Positions 1-6,435 of a stretch of 9,815 nucleotides of DNA are shown in pieces (the first letter of the stretch is position 1; each line of letters starts with the position of its first letter). The notes beneath the pieces are model-generated. The model was given only the letters and a program-made list of their open reading frames with translations. It did not search any database and had not been told where the DNA came from. The stretch spans positions 1 to 9,815 of the forward strand of contig CAMAQR010000089.1 in NCBI GenBank assembly GCA_945860375.1, read 5' to 3'. The position numbers and the translations under genes are program-made. This stretch comes from Pseudorhodobacter antarcticus (GTDB taxonomy: Bacteria; Pseudomonadota; Alphaproteobacteria; Rhodobacterales; Rhodobacteraceae).

Positions 1-98
1 TGATACTCATCGCGGTGTTCCATAACCAGCCGCACCGCACGTTCGCGGAACTCGGGGGAATACGGCTTCGCGGTCTTCTTCTTTTGTGTCTGTTCCAT
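1..98 (-). CDS. IS3-family transposase OrfA, N-terminal part (runs off the window)
   Basis: The minus-strand frame starts with ATG at 98-96 and reads MEQTQKKKTAKPYSPEFRER followed by a helix rich in Arg, Val and Leu, then leaves the window after about 32 codons. The sequence 'KPYSPEFRERAVRLV' is the familiar opening of IS3-family OrfA proteins, small helix-turn-helix proteins that bind the IS ends and are fused to the OrfB integrase domain by frameshifting. A purine-rich stretch (GGAGAATT, about 9-16 bases upstream) could serve as ribosome binding site. Only the start of the helix-turn-helix domain is visible, so the subgroup cannot be fixed. A 62-codon frame in another minus-strand phase (195-7) overlaps it, but only its first residues are meaningful (see the IS481-like remnant). 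Confidence 0.75.
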   Translation of the reverse strand, partial: MEQTQKKKTAKPYSPEFRERAVRLVMEHRDEY

Positions 99-149
99 AA
101 TGGGCAATTCTCCGAGAGTTTTGCCCTCCGGTAAACCCGGGGCGGTTCA
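1..149 (-). mobile_element. End of an IS3-family insertion sequence, cut by the window edge
   Basis: On the minus strand the element begins at base 149 with TGAACCGCCCCGGGTTTACC, a TG-starting terminus typical of IS3-family ends, and continues past base 1. The start of its orfA lies 51 bases inside this end. The opposite end and any target duplication are outside the window. The boundary is supported by a second observation: the reading frame of an IS481-like transposase remnant is interrupted exactly at base 150. Confidence 0.65.
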
Positions 150-207
150 TGTGGCGCCGGAACGCGACGACCGCAGCTTCCTCCGCCGCGCTCAAAACGG
201 TTGAGCG
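150..207 (-). pseudogene. Remnant of an IS481-like transposase gene, interrupted by the IS3-family element
   Basis: Read on the minus strand, bases 207-151 encode RSTVLSAAEEAAVVAFRRH. This closely resembles the segment 'STVLS.EEEA.IVAFRRHTLLPLDDC' that I know from IS481-type transposases, where it lies between the N-terminal helix-turn-helix and the DDE domain. The match stops at base 150, where the IS3-family terminus begins; the last base before it (A) fits the first base of the expected next codon (Thr). Upstream of about 207 the frame stays open but no longer matches anything I recognise. The match is short, so the family call rests on one motif. Confidence 0.5.
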
Positions 208-317
208 CGAAAGCGATTGCGGTGTTGAAAATGCAGCTTCAGGGTGAGAAGGTGGGGCAGGAAGAGTCCGGCATGTCGAAGGGCGAGTGGCGGGAGTTTG
301 AGGGGGTTTGGGGGTGA
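207..317 (+). other. Unassigned open tail between the IS481-like remnant and the next gene
   Basis: A plus-strand frame is open from the IS3-family boundary (base 150) to TGA at 315-317. From about 207 it reads like a C-terminal tail (AKAIAVLKMQLQGEKVGQEE, then SGMSKGEWREFEGVWG). The charge pattern looks protein-like, but I recognise no family and see no ribosome binding site. It may be the end of a gene destroyed by the insertions, or chance. No other structure was found between 207 and the gene start at 348. Confidence 0.2.
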
Positions 318-347
318 TCCCTTATAGCCTCAGGTTAGGGGTAAGAG

Positions 348-593
348 ATGCCAACGACAAGGAAAGACGGTGGCCTAACTGAATCTGAGAAACGGATCGT
401 AAAGAAACTTCTCGAAAGAAATTGGCGCAACCAAGATATTCAAGCCCTCATAAATCTTGGGCGAAAAGCTACCGTGAACAGTGCCCGTGTAACTGGTGTC
501 AAGAAAGACGTAAAGCTACTTGCAGCGACCGATGAAGAAGTAGAAGAGTTTATTCGGATCAAGCACAGCTTCGATCCTAAGACCGGGCTCTGA
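348..593 (+). pseudogene. N-terminal fragment of an AT-rich accessory gene, truncated by the IS
   Basis: An 81-codon frame begins with ATG at 348 after a plausible ribosome binding site (AGGGG, about 9 bases upstream). Residues 10-45 (LTESEKRIVKKLLERNWRNQ and following) look like a small helix-turn-helix or helical DNA-binding region, followed by a charged segment ending in DPKTGL. I recall this type of N-terminus from larger accessory proteins, possibly DUF3644-containing ones, in which the sequence continues well past 'DP.TGL'; that is memory, not a search. The stop codon TGA (591-593) is the first three bases of the IS terminal repeat, so the natural C-terminus is lost. The sequence after the IS (1861 on) does not continue the protein in any plus frame. 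The gene is clearly more AT-rich than its neighbours (about 43% GC in bases 361-420), suggesting foreign origin. Confidence 0.6.
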
Positions 594-616
594 GTTACCC
601 CCCGAAAATCGGACAG
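591..616 (+). repeat. Left terminal inverted repeat of the IS3-family element
   Basis: It begins TGAGTTACCCCCC and ends CGGACAG, matching the right end at 19 of 26 positions. Its first three bases provide the stop codon of the truncated gene on the left. Confidence 0.8.
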
Positions 617-670
617 TGACGGAAGCTACGATCTGAAGTCTGCTGGTCTCCAATCACGAGGAGAACAGAG

Positions 671-970
671 ATGTCGAAACGCAGGAACCATGACGCAGCC
701 TTCAAGGCGCGTGTGGCGTTGGAGGCTCTGAAGGGTGAGCGCACGGTGTCGGAACTGGCAAGCTCTTACGAGGTCCATCCGACGATGATCCATCAATGGA
801 AGAAGGCGCTGCTGGAAGGGGCCGCTGGCATCTTTGAGCGCGGTGGCAAGGCGGCGGCCACCGCCGAAATCGCCGAGGACACGGTCCGCGATCTGCATGC
901 CAAGATCGGAGAGCTGGCAGTCGCCAACGATTTTTTGGCAAGAAAGCTCAAACCTTGGACAGGGAAGTGA
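671..970 (+). CDS. IS3-family transposase OrfA (helix-turn-helix subunit)
   Basis: This 99-residue protein binds the IS termini and supplies the N-terminal DNA-binding part of the OrfAB transposase. The start ATG at 671 follows a good ribosome binding site (GAGGAGA, 658-664). Residues 1-50 contain the typical sequence [20 protein letters not shown], then [20 protein letters not shown], the helix-turn-helix of the transposase 8 family. The C-terminus [19 protein letters not shown] is a leucine-zipper-like segment characteristic of this subgroup. Near the 3' end, the heptamer T TTT TTG (931-937) lies in the correct phase for a -1 ribosomal frameshift into orfB, whose frame is open from there. 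The length is normal for the family. Confidence 0.9.
   Translation: MSKRRNHDAAFKARVALEALKGERTVSELASSYEVHPTMIHQWKKALLEGAAGIFERGGKAAATAEIAEDTVRDLHAKIGELAVANDFLARKLKPWTGK
931..937 (+). promoter_or_regulatory. Candidate -1 frameshift (slippery) site T TTT TTG
   Basis: The codon boundaries of orfA at this point are T|TTT|TTG, which fits the X XXY YYZ rule for -1 slippage. The -1 frame is open from 931 through the end of orfB. No stimulatory stem-loop was worked out by eye. Slippage could also occur later in the overlap (938-970). Confidence 0.4.
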
Positions 971-1821
971 GGCGGGGCATGATCGAAAGGAACCACCCCC
1001 AGCTGTCGGTCGGGGCGCAATGCCAGTTGCTGTCGATCTCACGGTCATCATTTTACTACACGCCACAGGGCGAAACTGCGCTGAACCTTGACCTGATGCT
1101 GTTAATCGACAAACAGTTTCTGGACACGCCCTTCTATGGCGTCCGGCAAATGACGTGGCACCTGCAGAACGAGAGCCATGCAGTGAATGAAAAGCGCATC
1201 CGGCGGTTGATGCGCCTCATGCGTCTGATGCCGATCTACCAAAAGCCCAACACCAGCAAGCCCGCCAAGGGCCACAAGACCTACCCCTATCTGCTGGGCG
1301 GGCTGCGCATTGATCGGCCCAATCAGGTCTGGTGTGCCGACATCACCTACCTGCCCATGCGCAAAGGCTTCCTCTATCTGGTCGCCATCATGGACTGGTT
1401 CACACGCAAGGTGCTGGCCTGGCGCATCTCCAACACGCTGGAGGCGGAGTTCTGCATCGAGGCGCTGAACGAGGCCATCCACAAGTTCGGCCCGCCCGAG
1501 ATCATGAATACCGACCAGGGCAGCCAGTTCACATCCTTCGACTGGACCGACCGGTTGAAGCGGGCCAAGACCAAGATATCCATGGACGGCAAAGCCCGAT
1601 ACCTCGACAACATCTTCATCGAGCGCCTGTGGCGGTCCCTGAAGTGTGAATGCGTCTACCTGCACGCCTGGGAAACCGGGTCACAGGCCAAGGCCGGCGT
1701 CGGGCGCTGGATCACCTTCTACAACCACCTGCGGCCCCACGCCGCCCATGGCGGGCAACCGCCCGCCGTGGTCTACTTCAACGCAATCGAAACCGATCAG
1801 CAGAGGCAGGCAGTAGCTTAA
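955..1821 (+). CDS. IS3-family transposase OrfB (DDE integrase domain)
   Basis: This is the catalytic part of the transposase and cuts and joins the IS ends. Counting from the TTG at 955, the DDE residues are D129 (CADITYLP), D187 (NTDQGSQF) and E223 ([10 protein letters not shown]), a spacing of exactly 35 residues between the second Asp and the Glu (DD35E). The N-terminal part ([20 protein letters not shown], then SRSSFYY) is the usual HTH_21-type region, and the C-terminus carries [13 protein letters not shown]. It overlaps orfA in the -1 phase. It is probably made as an OrfAB fusion by frameshifting near 931-937, but independent initiation at TTG 955 or ATG 979 is possible. All residues expected for activity are present, and the length (288) is normal. 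Confidence 0.9.
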   Translation: MDREVRRGMIERNHPQLSVGAQCQLLSISRSSFYYTPQGETALNLDLMLLIDKQFLDTPFYGVRQMTWHLQNESHAVNEKRIRRLMRLMRLMPIYQKPNTSKPAKGHKTYPYLLGGLRIDRPNQVWCADITYLPMRKGFLYLVAIMDWFTRKVLAWRISNTLEAEFCIEALNEAIHKFGPPEIMNTDQGSQFTSFDWTDRLKRAKTKISMDGKARYLDNIFIERLWRSLKCECVYLHAWETGSQAKAGVGRWITFYNHLRPHAAHGGQPPAVVYFNAIETDQQRQAVA

Positions 1822-1834
1822 CGCACCCGGAAAT

Positions 1835-1860
1835 CTGTCCAAGAGTTGGGGAGTAGCTCA
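1835..1860 (-). repeat. Right terminal inverted repeat of the IS3-family element
   Basis: On the minus strand it begins TGAGCTACTCCCC and ends TGGACAG. Its first three bases (1860-1858 on the minus strand) form the TGA that ends the RAYT remnant frame coming from the right. Confidence 0.8.
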
Positions 1861-1975
1861 ATCAGGCGTGGGTTGACCTTTTGATTTCTGAGAATTCAAA
1901 GCCAGCTTAAGCAAGGTGGGTGGCTGATTGACACACCACTCCAGCCATCGCAAGCGTACTCGGGCGTTTGGAACT

Positions 1976-2000
1976 GAAAACAGTCCACTGGACTGTTTTC
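1976..2000. repeat. Perfect stem-loop (11-bp stem, 3-base loop), REP-like
   Basis: GAAAACAGTCC-ACT-GGACTGTTTTC forms a perfect 11-bp stem with a 3-base loop. It lies directly 3' of the conserved RAYT coding region and directly beside a second palindrome. RAYT genes are known to be flanked by REP/REPIN hairpins that they recognise. The T-run on the plus strand (1996-1999) would also allow a weak terminator role. Confidence 0.55.
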
Positions 2001-2001
2001 T

Positions 2002-2017
2002 CCCCGCAATTGCGGGG
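2002..2017. repeat. Perfect 16-bp palindrome CCCCGCAATTGCGGGG, REP-like
   Basis: The palindrome lies two bases from the preceding stem-loop, giving a paired arrangement like a REPIN. It sits between that hairpin and the RAYT remnant (about five bases from its last conserved codon). It has no loop as written, so as a hairpin it would open around the central AATT. Confidence 0.5.
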
Positions 2018-2270
2018 TCGGTTCTCACCCAAGACGAAAACGGCCAATCCCTCGGATGCTCCATCAACCCGTGTTTCAACGGATTGACCCAACAATACCG
2101 GACACGGGCGGCAAATGACGCTTCATCCCGGATGTGGTGCTCCCAATAGCGCTTTTGTCGAACCGGCACTTCATCTCCCCGGTGCCCCCCCCAAACACCC
2201 CATCTCGAAAACCGCAGCACTGTGCTGGTTCTCGCCCAGCTTTTGCAGCTAGAGTGCCACCAGCAGAGCG

Positions 2271-3278
2271 ATGAACAGTGGGCGTTGGATGGCAGTGACA
2301 CTCAAAGACGTGGCCGAGCGCGCCGGGGTGTCACGCTCGGCGGTGTCGCGGACCTTTACCGCCGGGGCATCGGTGTCGGCCAAGACCCGGATCAAGGTGG
2401 AAAGTGCCGCAAATGCATTGGGTTACGCGCCGAATGCCCTTGCCTCCAGTCTGACCACGGGGCGCACCAAGATGATCGGGCTGATTGTGAACAACTTTCA
2501 GAACCCGCTGATCCTTGAGGTGTTCGATCTGTTCACCCGTGGCTTGCAGGACCGGGGGCTGCGGCCCTTGCTGGTCAATCTGACCGAGGCGACCGATCCC
2601 GCCGCGTCGCTGCGCCTGCTGCGGCAGTATTCGGTGGATGGGGTGATCGTGGCCTCGTCGACCCTGCCGTCCAGTTTTGCCAAAGCGTTCAAAAGCGCCG
2701 GGCTGCCGGTGGTGCATGCCTTTGGGCGCAGTTCCGCCGCGCCGGATGTGCATGTGGTGGGCATCGACAATGTGGCCTGCGGTCAGATGGCGGCGCAGGC
2801 GCTGGTGGATCGGGGCTACCGGGATGTGGCCTTTCTGGGCGGGCCGGAAAGTGCCACCTCGACCCAAGACCGGGCGGCGGGGTTTTTGGCATCGATTTCG
2901 GCCCACTCGCAGATCACCGCAACTGTCAGCTATGCCAGCGCTTATACGTTTGATGCGGGCCGGGCGGAAATGCAGCGGCTGTTGGCCGGGCCTGTGGCAC
3001 AGGCTTATTTCTGCGGTGACGATCTGCTGGCCGTGGGCGCGCTGAGTGCCATCGAAGAGGCTGGGCTGTCGGTGCCGGGCGACATCGGGTTGATCGGGCT
3101 GAACGACATGGAAATGGCGCGGTGGCAGAACATTGGCCTGACCACGATCCACCAGCCGGTGGCGCAGATCATCGAGGCGGCTATTGCATTGGTGGTGATG
3201 ACGATCGAGTTCCCCGACCGTCATCCTGAAAACCGTTTGTTTCCCTGCCGGGTGGTTGATCGGCGGACGCTGCGCTAG
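2271..3278 (+). CDS. LacI-family transcriptional regulator, probably of the inositol locus
   Basis: This 335-residue protein should be a dimeric, sugar-responsive repressor. Residues 9-60 hold the LacI helix-turn-helix and hinge (VTLKDVAERAGVSRSAVSRT, later NALGYAPNALASSL); from about 68 a periplasmic-binding-protein-like sensor domain follows (MIGLIVNNFQNP, GVIVASST, VGIDN, FCGDDLLAVGALSAIEEAGL, and GLIGLNDMEMA). Total length is typical. ATG 2271 gives the longest form; ATG 2289 (MAVTLKDV) matches the usual start of the family better, and neither has a strong ribosome binding site. It is transcribed toward the dehydrogenase operon, and its stop TAG (3276-3278) overlaps that operon's last stop codon. 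The likely target is the palindrome at 6462-6475. The inducer is unknown; an inositol or pathway intermediate is inferred from context. Confidence 0.88.
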   Translation: MNSGRWMAVTLKDVAERAGVSRSAVSRTFTAGASVSAKTRIKVESAANALGYAPNALASSLTTGRTKMIGLIVNNFQNPLILEVFDLFTRGLQDRGLRPLLVNLTEATDPAASLRLLRQYSVDGVIVASSTLPSSFAKAFKSAGLPVVHAFGRSSAAPDVHVVGIDNVACGQMAAQALVDRGYRDVAFLGGPESATSTQDRAAGFLASISAHSQITATVSYASAYTFDAGRAEMQRLLAGPVAQAYFCGDDLLAVGALSAIEEAGLSVPGDIGLIGLNDMEMARWQNIGLTTIHQPVAQIIEAAIALVVMTIEFPDRHPENRLFPCRVVDRRTLR

Positions 3279-4408
3279 CGAAACATCGGCGGGCGCGCAT
3301 CCATCCAAGCCCCACCTGCAGCAGCGGAGGCCACGGCCGTATGCACCGCAGCCATCGACCGCAAGCCGCTGGCCGCCGTGGGCAACCCGTCGCGCGCCGT
3401 GCCCCGAATGGCGTCGGCAAGATCGCAGTAGATGTTGGCCACCGCCAAGGGAAAGCCCTCGGGATGGGCAATGGCCACGCGGGACAGGCGCTTGGCGTCG
3501 TCGTAAAGCCCGCCTTCGCCCTTTTCAATGATCTGGGTGCGGCCCCCAACCGGGGTATAGACCAGCTGGTTGGGCTGTTCTGACGCCCAGCGAAAGCCGC
3601 CGGTTTCGCCAAACACCTGAATGTCAAAGCCATGCTGCCGCCCGATGGCCACAGACGAGGTCCACAGTCGCCCGACCGTGCCACGGCCCATGCGAAAGTT
3701 GACCATGGCATCGTCTTCCAGCACCCGGCTGGGAATGGTTGAGGCGAAATCGGCCGACAGCTTTTCCACCTCATCATCGCAGATAAAGCTGGCCATGTGC
3801 AGCGCATGGATGCCGCAATCGGCAAACTGGCCCGACACGCCGGCCATTGCCGGATCATAGCGCCAGCGCACTCGCGGATTGTCGGCATCGCTCGCATCGC
3901 CGTGGTGGCCGTGGCTGAAGTTCGTCACCACCAGCCGCACCGCGCCAATGTCGCCCGCCCGCACCATCGCCCTTGCCTGACGCACCATCGGATAGGCCGA
4001 ATAGCAGTAGTTCACCGCGCAGATCTTGCCGGTTTTTGCCGCCACCCGCACGATCTCTTCGCCCTCGTCCACCGTCATCGTCATCGGTTTTTCGCACAGC
4101 ACGTTGAACCCGGCCTCGAGGAACGCCTTGGTGATCTCAAAATGCGACGCGTTGGGCGTGGCCACGGTGACAAGATCCACCCGATCGGCGCGGCCCTTTT
4201 CGCCCGCAAGCATCTCTGTCCAGTCGCCATAGGCGCGGTCGGCAGCGACGCCAAGGCTTTGCGCATAGTCGCGCCCCACAGGGGGGCGGTGATCCAGCGC
4301 CCCGGCGACGAGGTTGAAATGCCCGTCGGCCAGCGCGCCCAAACGATGCGCCGGGCCGATCTGACTGCCCATCCCGCCGCCGATCATGCCCCAGTTCAGC
4401 TTTGCCAT
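3275..4408 (-). CDS. Gfo/Idh/MocA-family oxidoreductase (inositol-type dehydrogenase)
   Basis: This 377-residue NAD(P)-dependent dehydrogenase probably oxidises a cyclitol or sugar derivative in the cytoplasm. The N-terminal Rossmann domain starts with GMIGGGMGSQIGPAHRLGA (7-25); the conserved EKP motif is at 106-108 with Lys107 as the expected catalytic lysine; D197 and H201 in FADCGIHALH correspond to the substrate-domain DxGxH motif. The C-terminal alpha/beta domain completes the family fold. It is the last gene of a three-gene minus-strand operon, 11 bases downstream of the TIM-barrel gene, with a clear ribosome binding site (AAGGAG) before ATG 4408. The 'MIGGGxGSQIGPAHRLGA' subgroup is one I associate with inositol-type catabolic clusters. 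The exact substrate (myo-, scyllo- or another inositol, or a keto-inositol) cannot be told from sequence. Confidence 0.88.
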   Translation of the reverse strand: MAKLNWGMIGGGMGSQIGPAHRLGALADGHFNLVAGALDHRPPVGRDYAQSLGVAADRAYGDWTEMLAGEKGRADRVDLVTVATPNASHFEITKAFLEAGFNVLCEKPMTMTVDEGEEIVRVAAKTGKICAVNYCYSAYPMVRQARAMVRAGDIGAVRLVVTNFSHGHHGDASDADNPRVRWRYDPAMAGVSGQFADCGIHALHMASFICDDEVEKLSADFASTIPSRVLEDDAMVNFRMGRGTVGRLWTSSVAIGRQHGFDIQVFGETGGFRWASEQPNQLVYTPVGGRTQIIEKGEGGLYDDAKRLSRVAIAHPEGFPLAVANIYCDLADAIRGTARDGLPTAASGLRSMAAVHTAVASAAAGGAWMDARPPMFR

Positions 4409-4419
4409 GGTTTATCTCC

Positions 4420-5310
4420 TTAGAATCCGATGGAAGAAAGGTAGGCGCGGTTTGCCCGCGCATCATCAATAGGGCTGACATCCAGCGTGGGGTCGCAGTC
4501 TTGTTCCACGGTGCACCAGCCTGCAAAGCCCGCATCCAGCAGGACCTGGCGCACAGAGCCAAAGTCCACATCGCCCTTGCCCAGATTGCAGAAAATTCCC
4601 TGACCGCAGGCGTCGTAAAAGCCGGTGCTGTGGGCGATGGCGCGGGCCTTGACCACCGGGTCGATGTCCTTGAAGTGCATGTAGGAAATGCGGCTCATAT
4701 GGCGGCGCATGAAGGCCACCGGATCATAGCCCGCATAGGAATGGTGGCCGGTGTCGAAACAGATTTTCAGGATGTTTTCGTCCACCTCGTCCAGCAACCG
4801 CTCCAGTTCCGGCTCGAAGTCGATGAAGCCTGCCGCATGGGCGTGGATGCCGACGGTCAGGCCATATTCTTCTGCACCGAGCTTGGCCACGGTTGCAATG
4901 CGGTCACGGAAAGCGGCCCATTCGGCGGTGTCCATCTGGCAGGCGTCGTCTGCGCGGCCTGCGGTTGGGGCACGGCGCGGCGAGATGCTGTCGATCAGCA
5001 CCAGATGCTGCGCACCATGCGCCACCAGCGCCTTGCAGGTGCGTACAGATGCATCCCAGACCTCATCCCATTTCGCCGCATCATGGAAGGGGCGGAACAC
5101 CACGCCGCCGATCAGTTCCAGCGCGTTTTCGGCCAAAGCCTCGGACAAGATCGCGGGGTCTTCGGGCATGAAGCCAATGGGCCCCAGTTCGATCCCGCGA
5201 TAGCCCGCGCTTGCACAGTCGGCCAAGACCTGACGCCAAGCCGGATTGCGGGGGTCGTCTGCAAATTCCACACCCCAGGAACAGGGCGCATTGCCAATGC
5301 GAATGGTCAT
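4420..5310 (-). CDS. Sugar phosphate isomerase/epimerase family protein, IolE-like (inosose dehydratase type)
   Basis: This 296-residue protein has the xylose-isomerase-like TIM-barrel fold (AP_endonuc_2 family). It opens with IGNAPCSWGVEF, has IELGPIG (40-46), HAH (156-158), CFDTGHH (184-190), MHFKDID (211-217) and GWCTVEQDCDP (264-274). D186, H212 and E269 are likely metal ligands by comparison with the family. The stretch 'GIFCNLGKGDVDF' followed by 'GWCTVEQD' resembles IolE, the 2-keto-myo-inositol dehydratase, which supports a dehydratase or epimerase acting on the product of the adjacent dehydrogenases. It may be a paralogue with a different stereochemistry, so I give no symbol. It is the middle gene of the operon; the upstream stop TAA is embedded in its ribosome binding site (TAAGGAC) nine bases before ATG 5310. 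Confidence 0.82.
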   Translation of the reverse strand: MTIRIGNAPCSWGVEFADDPRNPAWRQVLADCASAGYRGIELGPIGFMPEDPAILSEALAENALELIGGVVFRPFHDAAKWDEVWDASVRTCKALVAHGAQHLVLIDSISPRRAPTAGRADDACQMDTAEWAAFRDRIATVAKLGAEEYGLTVGIHAHAAGFIDFEPELERLLDEVDENILKICFDTGHHSYAGYDPVAFMRRHMSRISYMHFKDIDPVVKARAIAHSTGFYDACGQGIFCNLGKGDVDFGSVRQVLLDAGFAGWCTVEQDCDPTLDVSPIDDARANRAYLSSIGF

Positions 5311-5319
5311 GGTTTGTCC

Positions 5320-6435
5320 TTATACTTCGGGAACGGCAAGCCAGCGCCCGTTGGCCGCTGACTGGAAGGCGGTTTCGATGATCTGCGCCACGGCGAGGCC
5401 ATCGCGGAAGGTGGGCCAGACCGGGCGGTTGCTGGCGATGGCGGTCAAAAAATCGCGCGCCTCAATGATGATCTGGTCCTGATATCCGGTGCCATGGCCC
5501 GGACCCTGACAGAAGGCGCCATAGTCGGGATGTTCCGGCCCGGTCAGGATGTGGGTGAAGCCGCGCGTCGCCTGCGGGCCATCAGCACGGTACAGATGCA
5601 CGGCGTTCTGATCCTCTTGGTCAAAGCGGATTGCGCCTTTGGTGCCGTGGATTTCATAGGCATAGCCCATCTTGCGCCCCGTCGCAGTGCGGCTGACGTA
5701 AAGATGCCCCATCACGCCAGAGGCAAAGCGCAGCATCATCTGGGCGTGGTCGTCATTGTCGACAGTCACCGGGCCGGCCAAACCGGGGCGGCTGGAATGC
5801 ACCGTTTCGATCCGCGCCGAAAGTTCGACCACATCGCCCATCAGCGCCAGCATCAGGTTGATAGGGTGCGGTGCCAGATCGCCCATGGTGCCATTGGCCC
5901 GCCCCGAGGTGCGCCATGTGGCGGGCAGAGCCGGGTCGGCCAGAAAATCCTCGGTATGTTCGGCGCGAAACCACGTCACGGTGCCAATCGCGCCTTCGGC
6001 CAGCAACTGGCGCACAAATTGGGTGGCGGGGGTGCGCACATAGTTGAAGCCGATCATGTTGGGCAGGCCCGACGCCTCGGCTGCCGCAACCATGGCGCGG
6101 GCATCTTCCAGCGACGCGCCCAGTGGCTTTTCGCAAAACACCGGCTTTCCCGCGGCAAAGGCGGCTTCGGCAATGGCGCGGTGGGTGGATTGCGGCGAGG
6201 CGATGACCACCGCCTGTACCCGCGGGTCGGCGACCAGATCCTGCCAATCGCTGGCGGCGCGGGCAAACCCGTAAGCCGCGCGATACCGTTCGGCGCTTTG
6301 CGGGCTGCTTGCGGCGATCACCTCCAACCTTGGGCGCAAAGGCGTGTCAAACACGGTGGCCACAGCAGACAGGGCAACCGCATGGGCCTTGCCCATGTAA
6401 CCGCCGCCCACCAATCCAATTCCTATTTCAGTCAC
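5320..6435 (-). CDS. Gfo/Idh/MocA-family oxidoreductase (first gene of the minus operon)
   Basis: This 371-residue dehydrogenase begins with GIGLVGGGYMGKAH (5-18), a Rossmann nucleotide-binding loop. Residues 102-104 are EKP with Lys103 as the expected catalytic lysine, and D186 and H190 in MGDLAPHPINL form the substrate-site motif. It differs clearly from the other dehydrogenase of the operon (about half the residues around the EKP motif differ), so the two probably act on different substrates or at different steps, such as an inositol and a keto-inositol. The start codon is GTG at 6435, since MTEIGIG begins right at the usual N-terminus; upstream lies GGAGAAGAGGG. The candidate LacI-type operator is only 27 bases upstream, so the whole operon is probably repressed from there. 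Confidence 0.87.
   Translation of the reverse strand: MTEIGIGLVGGGYMGKAHAVALSAVATVFDTPLRPRLEVIAASSPQSAERYRAAYGFARAASDWQDLVADPRVQAVVIASPQSTHRAIAEAAFAAGKPVFCEKPLGASLEDARAMVAAAEASGLPNMIGFNYVRTPATQFVRQLLAEGAIGTVTWFRAEHTEDFLADPALPATWRTSGRANGTMGDLAPHPINLMLALMGDVVELSARIETVHSSRPGLAGPVTVDNDDHAQMMLRFASGVMGHLYVSRTATGRKMGYAYEIHGTKGAIRFDQEDQNAVHLYRADGPQATRGFTHILTGPEHPDYGAFCQGPGHGTGYQDQIIIEARDFLTAIASNRPVWPTFRDGLAVAQIIETAFQSAANGRWLAVPEV

Larger units (their letters stand above)
591..1860 (+). mobile_element. Complete IS3-family insertion sequence, about 1270 bp
   Basis: The ends are imperfect inverted repeats of 26 bp: 591-616 on the plus strand and 1860-1835 on the minus strand match at 19 of 26 positions, both beginning TGAG and both ending GGACAG. 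The element carries orfA and orfB in overlapping frames with orfB in the -1 phase, as usual for IS3. The flanking triplets are CTC (588-590) and ATC (1861-1863), so there is no 3-bp target duplication, and no 4-bp one either. This suggests a deletion or recombination at one side after insertion. Both reading frames, the terminal repeats and the catalytic residues look intact, so the copy could still be active. Confidence 0.85.
1858..2211 (-). pseudogene. C-terminal remnant of a REP-associated tyrosine transposase (RAYT, Y1-type)
   Basis: On the minus strand the frame contains GDEVPVRQKRYWEHHIRDEA, then SFAARVRYCWVNPLKHGLME and HPRDWPFSSWVR (about 2178-2023). These are hallmarks of the C-terminal half of RAYT/TnpA_REP proteins: the RYWEHxIRDE motif and the Tyr-containing helix before NPxKHG. 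The N-terminal half with the HUH metal-binding motif is absent. The frame is open upstream to a GTG at 2301, but that part (MSLPSNAHCSSLCWWHSS...) is not RAYT-like and overlaps the lacI start. After the last conserved residue the frame reads through two palindromes and stops at the TGA of the IS right end. RAYTs act on REP hairpins by single-strand transfer; without the HUH motif this copy should be inactive. Confidence 0.7.

Noticed and set aside
183..213. Similarity between CCGCCGCG...AAAACGGTTG near 183-213 and near 9577-9615, possible long repeat
   Set aside because: The shared blocks are short and spaced differently, and the left copy is explained as part of the IS481-like frame while the right copy does not encode that motif.
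2331..3308. Minus-strand open frame of 325 codons opposite the LacI gene
   Set aside because: Antisense shadow of a well-supported regulator, with low-complexity, His/Arg/Gly-rich translation.
4402..5361. Plus-strand open frame of 319 codons opposite the IolE-like gene
   Set aside because: Antisense shadow; the opposite strand has the TIM-barrel motifs, ribosome binding site and operon spacing.
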